Assembly (NCBI GenBank): GCA_015501585.1
Contig: JADNRY010000578.1
Span: 1 to 37,371, forward strand
Source of the DNA: Rhodocollybia butyracea
Lineage: Eukaryota > Basidiomycota > Agaricomycetes > Agaricales > Omphalotaceae
Reading direction: 5' to 3'
Length of the DNA stretch: 37,371 bases
Positions 21,380 to 31,394 of this stretch are shown here, piece by piece. The notes below the pieces were generated by a model, which made no database searches, was not told where the DNA came from, and worked only from the letters and a program-made list of their open reading frames with translations. The translations under genes and the position numbers were made by a program. Within the stretch, counting starts at the first letter, position 1. The number at the start of each line of letters is the position of its first letter.

Positions 21380-22280
21380 CTATTTACGCGTGATACGCGT
21401 GAGTGAGTGACTCGTTCCGGACCGTCTGAAATCATATGATCAAATTATTGCGTCACTTGAATTTTTTCCTTTTCTTCTGCTTTCTCTGCTGCAATCCAGT
21501 ATCTAAAGTCTAGTAACACGCCCGACGCTTGAGCGACCGGGACCTTCAAGCTCAGCTATAGGCGCCTCAAGCCGTGTTGTGTCAATCCCGAGAATCTACT
21601 TTACAACGGCGAATTTATTCTTTTTGCCCGTCACTTCAATACTTTTCTCCTGCTATGCATCCTCACCGGCATCCTCAAGGCCTCAACGCTTGTGCCACTG
21701 GCCATTTTGCTGCCTCTATACTCATAAATGCATAAACATTCAAACAAGGTGTTCAACCAATACTTTTTTTCACGCCAACTTTTGGAACGGTTCGGAGGGC
21801 TAGCTAAACATGCCTGTTTCAAATCACATAGGCAACATACTCGGAAGAAGGATAGATACAGAGAGGAACGACTCGGTCCTTTATCGGTGAGTAACACGTT
21901 CTTCACTGCGAGTCCTGTTCGTGTTCGTTGATGCCATCTCTTTCGCTCTGCTATTAGACTCTGTATCCACCCTCCCTATCCCAGTCTTGACACTACTGGC
22001 CTCGAAATCGCCGATGCTACAGACCGCCTATTCCTTTCTCCTCGTTTCTCTGCTGGTAAGTTGAAGTAACACTCACTCCCTCACCTCGATATAAACCACC
22101 CGTCGCTTATCATAGGACCATGCCTACCGAACGTCGAGACGTGCCAGAAAAGATGAATATTTGTTCAAGTATACGAAGAACTTGAGGTTAGAGTCCTCGA
22201 TGTCCTACAGTTATCACCTTTGTACCTGGCTGATGGGGGATGTGAAATGGTGTATCGAGCATGGATCGTCTGTTATTGCG
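21380..22280. repeat. Duplicated upstream flank of the F-box family, unit C
   Basis: It carries the same landmark order as 4370-5680, 29040-30330 and 35405-36700, including gatataaa near 22088, accatgcctaccgaacg at about 22117 and gaatatttgttcaagtatacg at about 22154. Beyond about 22280 it runs directly into the 3' end of the membrane-protein gene, as also happens at 36700-36880. Confidence 0.6.
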
Positions 22281-23297
22281 AGTATATATGATTCACCGCG
22301 ATCAAACAACAAATATCCTCCAAACTCCTATAAGGTCGTTCATTGCAAAGGTACCATCTTACAAGAGTTAACTTACTCTTGAGCCTATTCCTGAGAGCTT
22401 TGGAGGCAAGATCTGTCATCGGGAGCACGATGCCAACAACTGAGCATGTCACCACCGAAACAACCCAGACTGCCCGGGGCTGAGTAGCGATAGCTAGACA
22501 TAGGACGGACGCAATGAAGCAGAGAACACCGTAAAACATAGTGCTACCCATTGCATCAGCGAGGAATGCTGTACTCCGGATATTTGTACAGGATTCCTCT
22601 ACCAAAGTCAAGTCAAGTTGCTGCTGTTCTCCGACACGCTTTATCAAAGCACGAAGTCGTAGCGAAGTATCATCTAGTATGGGTGTACTATCCTTGGGAT
22701 GAGAAGAAAGGGCAAGCGCCTGAGTATGGGCTCTCACTAAGAGAGATGAGAACAAATCTGGAAATATATCCGGGTGGGCTTGCAAGAGATGTTCAACTTC
22801 GTCAAGCTTTTGCACTTCTGAATGTAATTCCGTTTCAGAAAGATTTTCAAGAACTTTTAGCTGATTTTCAACTTTAGACATATAGTGCTGGAGAATCGTA
22901 GATGCCACTAGTGCTAGAGACGCTGTAATCACATCCAGGAGGATGCCTGCAAAGCCTGTGATATTGGTTGCAAGGTGAGCAGCTGTTGAGTTATCCTGGT
23001 ATGAGAGCGCAATGATTTGAGATTGAACTCCAGCAAGGAAAGTGGCCTGGTGGAAAAAATCTCAAAAATATCATGTACTTGTGCTTCAGAACAACTCACA
23101 ATACTTGCTACAGAGCGCAACCGAACATTCTGATCCTGGATGCTTTCCCAGGTCATTGCGACCTTCTCGGAGGTAGTAGTAGCATCCCAAATGATTGGAA
23201 ACAGTGAAAGCACAGGCGCAGCAGCTGGCACATCTTCCAAATATCGGGTCACGACTTCAAAAGACCGAGAAAAGCGTTGAATGAGTGGAGTGGGCAT
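22273..23297 (-). CDS. Membrane protein of unknown function, likely intact
   Basis: Exon 1 is 23100-23297 (ATG at 23297-23295, MPTPLIQRFSRSFEVV). A 53-bp intron (23047-23099, GTGAGT to CACCAG) joins in phase 0 to exon 2. The joined protein reads SIATFLAGVQSQIIALSY, then NITGFAGILLDVITASLALV, a first membrane span. A helical region follows (ENLSETELHSEVQKLDEVEH), then two more spans (MFYGVLCFIASVLCLAIAT and VWVVSVVTCSVVGIVLP). The open frame ends at 22273 (323 residues), but a GTAAGT at 22376-22371 is conserved in the paralogue at the right edge, so a third exon may replace the last 30 or so residues. The TFLAGVQSQ...GFAGILLD pattern is familiar from hypothetical mushroom membrane proteins. 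No function is known to me. Confidence 0.7.
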
Positions 23298-25416
23298 GGC
23301 AATCAGATGGGCACGAAAGAGCTAAGAAGGAGCATTTAAGAGATGGAAGGGTAATATGTGGGTAGGCGTGGCCCGTGGGGACAGGTATTCATAATCCGAG
23401 TGGCAGCCCAAATTCTGTTTGTCTATATCCGGAAAGATCTATAACATCGATGACTGTACATCATTAACAGAAATAAACTACCGTATAATGTTCTGGAGGT
23501 TCTGTGTAATTGGAGAGTATTAAGTACTGAGATATAAGAAGGAATCATGGGGGAGTATGGCCCATTGAGTTATGACACAGAGAAAACAACTCAGCATAAG
23601 TAATCAAAGTGATCAAGATTGAATCAAGATGTTCCTGCGACGGAGCCGGTATACCCTCAGGCTAGAGATGGAGGCGAAGGATACAGATGACATTTCCAAT
23701 ACAATCGCTGTTCGATCATCCATTCCTGGATTTGACATTGAAGTATTGGGTGACCTTGGTAAGCTTCTGCAACCATATCAAGCGCATGTGTGTAGCGTTC
23801 CCCGGCTGTCCCATGGGCCACGGCTATAGTAGGGATACCACGATTCCACTCTCAGACTATAATCAAAATAATGGAACCTACATTAAGTATGTTGATTCCT
23901 TCCCAAGCTGGAAATATCCGCGGTGAAGATATGGATCAAGAAAATCCAAAGAAAATCTCTTGTTCTTATATAATGTAAAAAAAAGTAAATGTAACATGCA
24001 CCAGCAGCACTACAGAACTACATTGTCAATTCATCAGATGATGAAGGCGTCACAGAAGCACATTTTGGCCAGCAAGGAGAGCAGGTCATTGTCGCGAGAC
24101 GAGGAAACACTCACCTGGTTTTGATTCACTGTCAAAATTAACAGTACACATGTAGTAACCCTCATGTTTAATAGAACATATAGGGCTTGAAGGCACCTGC
24201 TGATGCTAAGTCTGTTTACAATTCTTCTCCCGCTGACAATCGTTATTCCAGACTCAATAGATCTACAATGAACTTGTGCAATGCTGATTTTCCCTTTAGG
24301 GCTTGCGAGTCGCGACCCCAGAATACTTATTGCTCGTTGACAGTAGGTAGAATTTGGAGTCAGCCCTTCAGTTGTTTGAGATAAGAGGGCGATCGTGAGA
24401 GTGCCATGGTCATTCTCACATATACGTGCCTAACTCCCAACTCCGTTGATTTGCCACGAGGGTAGCGCGATTTTGATAGAGTACTAGGATAGGCGCGGGG
24501 GGCACATAGCAGTCGTCGACAAGCCATGTGTCAAGAACGAAACGCAGCCAGCGGAGCGAGGAGATTATACTTTGACTTCACCCACCAAAGCATCAGGAAT
24601 GTGTTCGGAGGCCAATATTTTGTTAAGGAGACAAACTGCATAAAGTGCAGACAGGATCGTCGGATAAGGTGATGAATTTGTGATTCTGTAAATACCAAGT
24701 TTGCCCCACTCTGACTCGTAATCGGATATCGTCGCTACCGCCTAAAGAACTTCTACGTGAAATACTTTTTAGACAGAAACTGCTGCCCGGCATGGCCAAG
24801 TTCATCTACGACGTGTTTAACGTTTACGCGGGGACAGAGATATTGGTGCCAAGGACAGAGCTTGCTGCAGTACAGGATACAGATGCTGACTGACTCGCAC
24901 ACTGGAATTGGGTTGATATATTGTCATTACTCTATGTAGACTTGAATGGAACATTGATAACCTCTATTATATAGCGCCTACTTGAGATCATGAAATCGTC
25001 TCTATATACAAAGTCTGTGCAATCGTAGGTGCTGCCCTGTGTATGCATCTACGCAATGTACTGCTTAAGTCGTGTCGAACATTGGCGTTGTGAATTCTTG
25101 GGCTTCGGCCTCTGAACACAGCAACGTTGGCGTCGGGCGCCCACGGCACATATCTCGGGCGCGATATGTATAGTGTGGAACCCGGCTGTTTCTGAACGGG
25201 ACCGCGCCGGTTAAACCTACCTACCTACCTACCTTTGAAGCCAAAACATGTATGAACTCCATTTGGAGGCTGTAATACCTGCCAGGAGCGTTGTCATTCA
25301 AGAAAGTCGATATTTCAGTGTATAGTCAACAGTTTTTGGAACGGAGAGAGAACCAAGATTCATAAAAGTCCATCCTGCCACACCAGCAGCCGACTAAATC
25401 ATCATCAAAATTCTAA
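23298..25416. other. Long stretch with no recognised gene
   Basis: Open frames are short and carry no recognised domain. A short hydrophilic piece near 24790-24890 (AKFIYDVFNVYAGTEILVPR) could be a gene scrap but has no partner exons. A small CCTA microsatellite (four full units plus CCT) lies at 25216-25234. Confidence 0.4.
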
Positions 25417-27608
25417 CCCTTGTGAATTTGGGGCACGTAGAATTGTGCGTGTAGTCGGTGCGTGAGTGCGTGTCATCTATGACATGCATAAGCAGGTGCA
25501 TGTCTGTGTTTCTACGTGCATGCTGCCAAAGTGCGTGCGTGCGTGTCAGCGTATATAGTGCGTGTTTGTGACTTTGTATTTACTTATAATCTTCTGCCTG
25601 TTTGCTTATGAGTATTTCTGCTTTATAGCATCTATATCTAAGCTAAGGGAGTGTGTGCTGTGATAACTATCCCAATTTCCTCAGTCCCTGCCAAATAAAG
25701 GAGGCGAAAATGTGTACAGCCATCAGTCCTATCAATAATCGGAACCAAAAAAAACCAGTTCTGACTGCAAAGAACAGCGCGACCAACTCCCGACGTCCCG
25801 ATGTACCCGAACACGTCTGACTGCAACGCGCATATGGGTCCCGACTCCCGACCTGAAGATTACAAATTAGTGTGCAGTGCCCCATGAAAATGCAGCCTTT
25901 AAACCTTGAAGTAGCGAGTAAACTGTGATTATACAGGCAGCCCTAGATACACTGGTAGTAAATACATCCAAGATTCATATAATTAACAGTAAGGTATGTC
26001 TGGGCTAGGTGATTTTGCCGTGCAGCCGGTGCGTGGTGCGTGCAGGTGCCGGTGCGTGCGCGTGTATATCACAGACTCACTTTTAACTCAAAACCCAGCA
26101 AGAAATATATATTCCTCGGTAATAATTACTTCATATTGATGAGCTTGTGGCAGTTGCTGAGGTCCTAAAGGTAATTCTACACAATTTTTATTAGTATTGA
26201 GCCTTGGATAAAAAGAATTAGGACAGTCATTACACGCCTCACGCAACACTTGCACGCACCCGGCATCACTCGCACGCACTTCGCATCACTTGCACGCATT
26301 GGCACGCACCAGCACGCACAGGCACGCACCCCTCGAAATGATGCGAGGGTGCGTGCAACTGGTGATGGCGGGTGCGTGCAAGTGATGGCAGGTGCGTGCA
26401 AATTGTTGCAGATACTTACTTGTCAGGTACGCCTTTATACTTATGCTTTCCTTACAAGTAGTGCCCTATGTGCCCAGTGCAGGCCAATTTATGTTTATAC
26501 TATAATAATAGGTACTTAGAAGCACATCTGCAAAACCTGTGACAAGCTTTGGCTGCTCTGGAGCACTCTGGAGCGCTCCAAAGCTGTCAAAGCTGCCAAA
26601 GCAACCCAGAGCAGCTCAGAGCGCTCTACAGCAAGTACCCTTGCTCTGAGATGCTTTGGACTGAATAGCAACTGAATAGAACTGCTTTCATCAAAACCCA
26701 GGTTTTGCAGATGCAATATATAGTATTGTAAGTGTATAATCCAAGGTGCAGCTTCTTGGAGTTGAACATTGAACAAATGATAATATTTACACTACTACTC
26801 CAGACAATGAAGTGGAATTGGTAATCTGATACATTTTGCCGTGCAGCCGGTGCGTGGTGCGTGCTTTGTGCGTGCAAGTGCGTGCGTGTCAACTGGGCCA
26901 AGTTCACTTCATTGTGTAAAGTTATTTCTACTATAGAATTTACTAGCCTTTCTTGAGCCTTTCTTTTATTTCTGTCCCCAAAGCTGCAACTTGGATTGTA
27001 CACTCAAAGATAAGTAGTGTAAGTATCATCAACGTAAGTAAATTGACCTGCAATAGGCACATAGGAGGCTGCCTGATAAGGCGAGATCAGTGTAGAGGTG
27101 TAGAGGTGTATGTACAGGTTCCAATGTCTAAAAAAACACAAATATTGCTGAAAAGACCCACAACATTTGCACGCACGCACCATCACTTGCACGCACCTGC
27201 CATCATCATTTTGCGGGTGCGTGCAAGTGATGCGGGGTGCGTGCATAGTGCGTGCGAGGGCGCGTGCAAGTGGTGCCGGGTGCGTGCCGGTGCGTGCAAG
27301 TGATGCGTGATGCGTATAATGATTGTGTATCCAAGCCTCGATATTACTACTAATTAGGTCGAATTTGTGTAGAATTACCTCTTTGGGCCAATTGGCCAAA
27401 AGTTCATTAATATGAAGTTGATAATGTTAGTATATATTACAAAAAATACATATTTCGGGCTGAAAAAATTATATATGTGCACGCACCACGCACCGGCTGC
27501 ACGGCAAAATCACCTAGCCCCTGATGCTACATGCACCAACACGCATGCACGCACCATCACGCACCACCAACACGCACAAATCTCCTCCCCCGTGAATTTG
27601 GGCAAGTA
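25417..27608. repeat. GCGTGC-rich inverted-repeat block, probable non-autonomous element
   Basis: The words gcgtgc and gcacgc occur in dense clusters at about 25440-25560, 26020-26070, 26220-26400, 26845-26895, 27165-27310 and 27478-27570. A 40-bp head starting ggctaggtgattttgccgtg lies at about 26004 (+) and inverted at about 27526 (-); a third head lies at 26837 (+). Behind the heads the arms stay similar for about 400 bp: both share cttcatatt, ggtaattctacaca and gagccttgga-type words. The whole block is bounded by an imperfect direct repeat around gtgaatttggg (25417-25439 and 27587-27608). No transposase is seen. Open frames here are His/Arg/Thr-rich by-products of the repeats. Confidence 0.65.
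26525..26713. mobile_element. Possible 189-bp MITE with perfect 15-bp termini
   Basis: CATCTGCAAAACCTG at 26525-26539 is repeated exactly inverted at 26699-26713. The interior is strongly self-complementary: ggctgctctgg pairs with ccagagcagc, and tctggagcgctcca is palindromic. CA flanks both ends, too short to prove a target duplication. It lies in the middle of the GCGTGC-rich block and lacks its repeats, so it may be a later insertion. Confidence 0.5.
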
Positions 27609-27619
27609 ATGTTGTACTA

Positions 27620-28020
27620 GCAGATATTAGCGGATATTTGATTTGGGAGTACGGCGATCCTCTAGCAAAACAACAATTGTGCACGACGCCGGTTCTACAT
27701 TCTGAACACATACAGCGTTGTCATCTTTTCGAATGACACAAAGTCGTGTTCAAGTTCAGTGGGATTGACGACAACGTTGCTAGTCTGCTTTGGAGCATGA
27801 TCATGGGATCATGATGCCTTTCTTTCAACTTTCTTGCAGGAGTAGATACAAAGTGACTTTGCATCTACTCCTAGGACCTATAACAAAGAATCCGTTCTTG
27901 ACAGCTCCTCTTCCCGCTGGGGTCGAGAAATGTTGGATAAGTATTCTACCAGGTACTTGATAAGTATTAACTGTAGAATGTCAGAATAAGGTCACGGTTC
28001 CTTTGAATTCACGACGGATA
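27620..28020. repeat. 3' flank of copy D joined to a truncated upstream-flank remnant
   Basis: About 27650-27760 resembles the upstream flank of unit B (compare ctacattctgaacaca and gaatgacac words near 5150-5190). About 27762-28020 matches the 3' flank seen at 10187-10460. The array of units therefore once continued leftwards and is now cut by the GCGTGC-rich block. Confidence 0.5.
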
Positions 28021-28037
28021 AGTACAGATCGACCTCG

Positions 28038-29002
28038 TTATCGATCCTTTTCCTCCTCCAGCATCTCATAAATAGGATCCCAGAGCTTCTCCAAATCCTC
28101 CGGCCTGTTCTGGAGGCGCTTCGCTGATAATGCCATTTCATATCCAATGCAAACAGGACACGGCATCTGGTATCTAAGGAGTTGAGGTTAGAAAGAGAAA
28201 TAGTCAAGGAGAAATTGAAAAAACGAGATCAAAAGAACAAGTCAGAATGAGGACTAGCCCGATTACATAGTACATACGTACCCACAACCAGAAAATAGCG
28301 AATAGAACCTATGTAAACCGATCAGGGTTATGTACTTTCAAGCTAATATTTATGAACTTACCTGGGGCCGAACCCTCCACACCCTGGGCACACATCCCTG
28401 CTATCTTTGCACTCTAGACAGACAAAGCGACGTCTTAACGTCGCTGCTGAGACTTTGACGAGTCTCCTGCGCACGGACTTGTAATTTACAGACTTGACTA
28501 TCCTACGGGATTCGAAGTTCGAGTTGATATCATGACCTTTGTCCAATTCTAATTCCCTCATAGCGATATGTATCACCCATTCGGCCACATTTTTGCCTGT
28601 TTCGCGCTCGTTACACATGAACATTGGGTGATAGACGTCAAAAAGGAGCTGTTTTTCGGATTCCTGGGTCGGGTGAAATTCGGAAGGGGGGCTCAGGGCA
28701 GCAGTAGAGGTATCGGAGACGGCAGCAGCGGAACTTGAACTTGAATTATGAACTTTTCGAACATTGAAGATAAAAAATGGTTCGTTTCCAGGTTCCCCTT
28801 CATTCGCGCCATCGACGAGCAGAATGGTTTTCTTCTTTTGAGCAACTCGGAGTTGCTCGTGAGGGACATCGAGAGCGAGAAGGTTGTTGAACAATTGGCA
28901 AGTAAGACGGAGGCGGCGTTTGTCGGAGAGGCGAAGGAAGGAAATGATGCAGAGCTTAAGTTCGAGCGTGGCTGCGAGTAGGGGAGATTGCGATTCGGAC
29001 AT
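28038..29002 (-). CDS. F-box-like protein with C-terminal cysteine cluster, copy D (intact)
   Basis: Exon 1 is 28362-29002, microexon 28282-28308 (27 nt), last exon 28038-28173 ending in TAA; introns are 53 and 108 bp. The total is 804 nt, 267 residues. I start at the ATG on 29002 (MSESQSPLLAATLELKL) because copies A-C start at the same place; an upstream in-frame ATG at 29053 would add 17 residues. The F-box lies at residues about 10-45 (TLELKLCIISFLRLSDK, RRLRLTCQLFNNLL). A Ser/Ala-rich loop follows near residue 95-115, then the conserved FDVYHPMFMCNE and EWVIHIAMRELELDKG. The C-terminus is C-x2-C-x6-C-x2-C-x13-C-x5-C-x2-C, spread over all three exons, with the fifth Cys from the microexon (LFSGCG). 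It probably binds zinc. Role in an SCF complex is inferred from the F-box only. Confidence 0.82.
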
Positions 29003-29039
29003 GGTGGAAGAAGGATTGGTGCGACAGGAGCCATTTACG

Positions 29040-30330
29040 CGTGAGTGACTCATTCCGGACCGTCCGAAATCAGATGATCAGATTATTGCATCATTGAACT
29101 TCAATACCTTTCCTTTTTTCCTGCTTCTTCTCAGTCTGCTATCTTCAAACCAGAATCTATCACACCCGACGTCGACATTTGTACATGTGCCACTGGTTCC
29201 TTCAAGTCCAGCTTCATGCGTCTCCAATTGTGTTGCGTCAATCCCGAGCATCTGCTTTACACGGCGAATTATTCCTTTTATCGTCACTTCAATATCTTTC
29301 TCCTGCAGTGCATCCTTACCGCCACCCTCAGCGCTTGTGCCACTGGACCTTTCACCGCCTCTACGCTCATAAACCATACACATAAACGTTCAAACAAGGT
29401 GTCCATCCAATACTTTTTTTCACGCCACCTAGCCAAACATACCCTTCTCGTCACAAGAAACGGAGTCAGGATATATATAAGGATAGATACAGAGAGGAAC
29501 GACTGGACCCCTTATCGATATCAGTGAGTAACACGCCCTTCACTGCAAGTCCTCAGCTGATTGTGTTCGTTGATGCCTTCTCTTTCGCTCTGCTATTAGA
29601 CTCTGTATCCAACCTCCCTGCTATGTTAGCGCATTAAAGTCCCAGAACGCCTATTCCCAAGCATTTTTCCTTGTTCTCCGCTGCCAAGTCGAAATGGCAC
29701 CACTCATACGCATACTGCCTCACCTCAGGCCTCAATATGGACGACCTGTCGCTATAACCTTGGGAACACGTCGACAAAGGAACAAATTTGAAGAGTCATA
29801 CTACCGCTACTATCACCTTTGTACGCTTCCGCTCCGGGAGAATGTAAAACGGCATATCATAATCAAGCATGTATTATCAGTTATTGCGAATACGGTGACT
29901 TGCTTCGGGGTAGGACAACGACAATCTTGCGATCCCTTCTATCCTCCATTTTTACATTGTCGATACCTTCTCAAATAACACAAAGCTGTATTGGAGTAAT
30001 CATGTTTGTTTGTCGAAATTCGCGTCCACGACAGCCTGCTTGAGACCTCCGCTGAAAGCGGACTCCGCATCCGAAGGGACAATAATACCGCGTGTTTCCC
30101 TCTTCTGTAGCTCAGACTCTCTTGCGTCCAAGCATACACGGTCTCCTTTGCTCCATACTCCAGTTCATTGCCCTAGATGTAACATCTCTGGCGTCGCTCC
30201 CTACCAGGGATTCATGCATTGGTCATCCTCTACTTTCTTCCATTATCCCATACCGCCGCTCTAGCTGACTAAATCGGAAGAAAATTCCTACCCCTGCGTT
30301 TGGTTGGAGAAGCTGTTAGTGCTTGGTTGC
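29040..30330. repeat. Duplicated upstream flank of the F-box family, unit D
   Basis: It is collinear with the other flank copies (cgtcacttcaata, acgttcaaacaaggtgtccat, gatagatacagagaggaacgac, gtgagtaacacg, atgtaaaacggcat, then gctctagctgactaaatc at the far end, shared with 36540-36560). The TATA-like box of other units is changed here to aatatggac near 29734. No protein is supported on either strand. Confidence 0.6.
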
Positions 30331-31394
30331 CCGGTTTGCTACTGGGGCGCTTGCCTCACGTCGCCTCAATTTACAACGAGAAACCGAGAAACCCCAATCG
30401 TTTCGATACCATATTACAGCACTTTAAACACAAATATAGTCTCGCTCACTAACAACAGCCTCCGAGTTACCCTCGAAACCTGATACAGCGATACCAGTAT
30501 CATTCCTGTATGTCTCGTACATCCCAGATACATCCCAGATCCGATTCCTATTTTTCCCAGAATTTCAAGGGAGGACTTGCTTCTCGTATGTATTGTGTCA
30601 GCTGAGTTGCCACATCCCATGATACGAAAGCAATAGAGGAGTGAGGCACGGATATCGTGAGTTGACTCTGAATACAGGATCTCCTTCTGTTCCTTCGAGA
30701 ATCAGGCGAAAGGAGTATAAGATGTCTTGGCCAGGATTCAAGATTCGGCATCGATTTTTCTGCTTGTCAGCACTTAGGCTGAATCACGCAGCAAGTAGTT
30801 GTGGGATTTGATCTACGAATTACTCTATAGTCCCAGGTCCGGAATCACTACTTAGATGGACAACTTAACCACACTTTAACCACACCCCGAAGTAATGAAG
30901 ACTTCTCAGACTCGGAGCTAAGAATAATCATAATAGTCATCAAGAGCTGGAACCACGGTGCCAGGTTTCCGAGTATAGAGAGCGATAGCAAAGACGCAGT
31001 ATATGGCTAACCGGGTAAACCTAGAGCTTGAAGATGCGGGGCGTGGAAAATTCAAGGAGCAGTTTAATTATGTGGATAGCATAACACGAACGACACGATC
31101 GATCGCAGATACCTTTTCCTGTCAGAATCACTTTTCAGTGTGGAGCTAGAGGGTGACGGGTTCTACGGTTTGGAACGAAGGTCAGTACCGAGTGTTCACT
31201 TGTATCTCAAAGCCCTTTCTCGCTCTTTGTTCCGAGCTGTACTAAAGGGTCCGATAGTAGAGTCTAGACGCATGAATCCTGGATCTTCAAATTTAGGCCA
31301 AGTTGTATGGTATTGCATTGTCAAGAAATCCCGAGGCTCTTGATTCACCCATCATGACTTGCCTCTGTACTGATGGACAAGTATAATAAGTGAT
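30331..31394. other. Intergenic stretch, no gene recognised
   Basis: Only short open frames without known motifs are present. It lies between the unit D flank and the 3' end of the kinase gene. Confidence 0.4.

Noticed and set aside
22161..22382. 73-codon plus-strand frame in the unit C flank (MFKYTKNLRLES)
   Set aside because: The frame is not kept in the flank copies at 4970-5160, 29800-29980 or 36050-36200, and it overlaps the 3' end of the membrane-protein gene.
26525..26713. A 2-bp CA target duplication, as for Tc1/mariner
   Set aside because: Two bases can match by chance, and the TA typical of Tc1/mariner is absent; I left the class open.
26177..27399. Frames rich in CTH and HARA words
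   Set aside because: They are translations of the gcacgc repeats, appear on both strands, and change frame freely.
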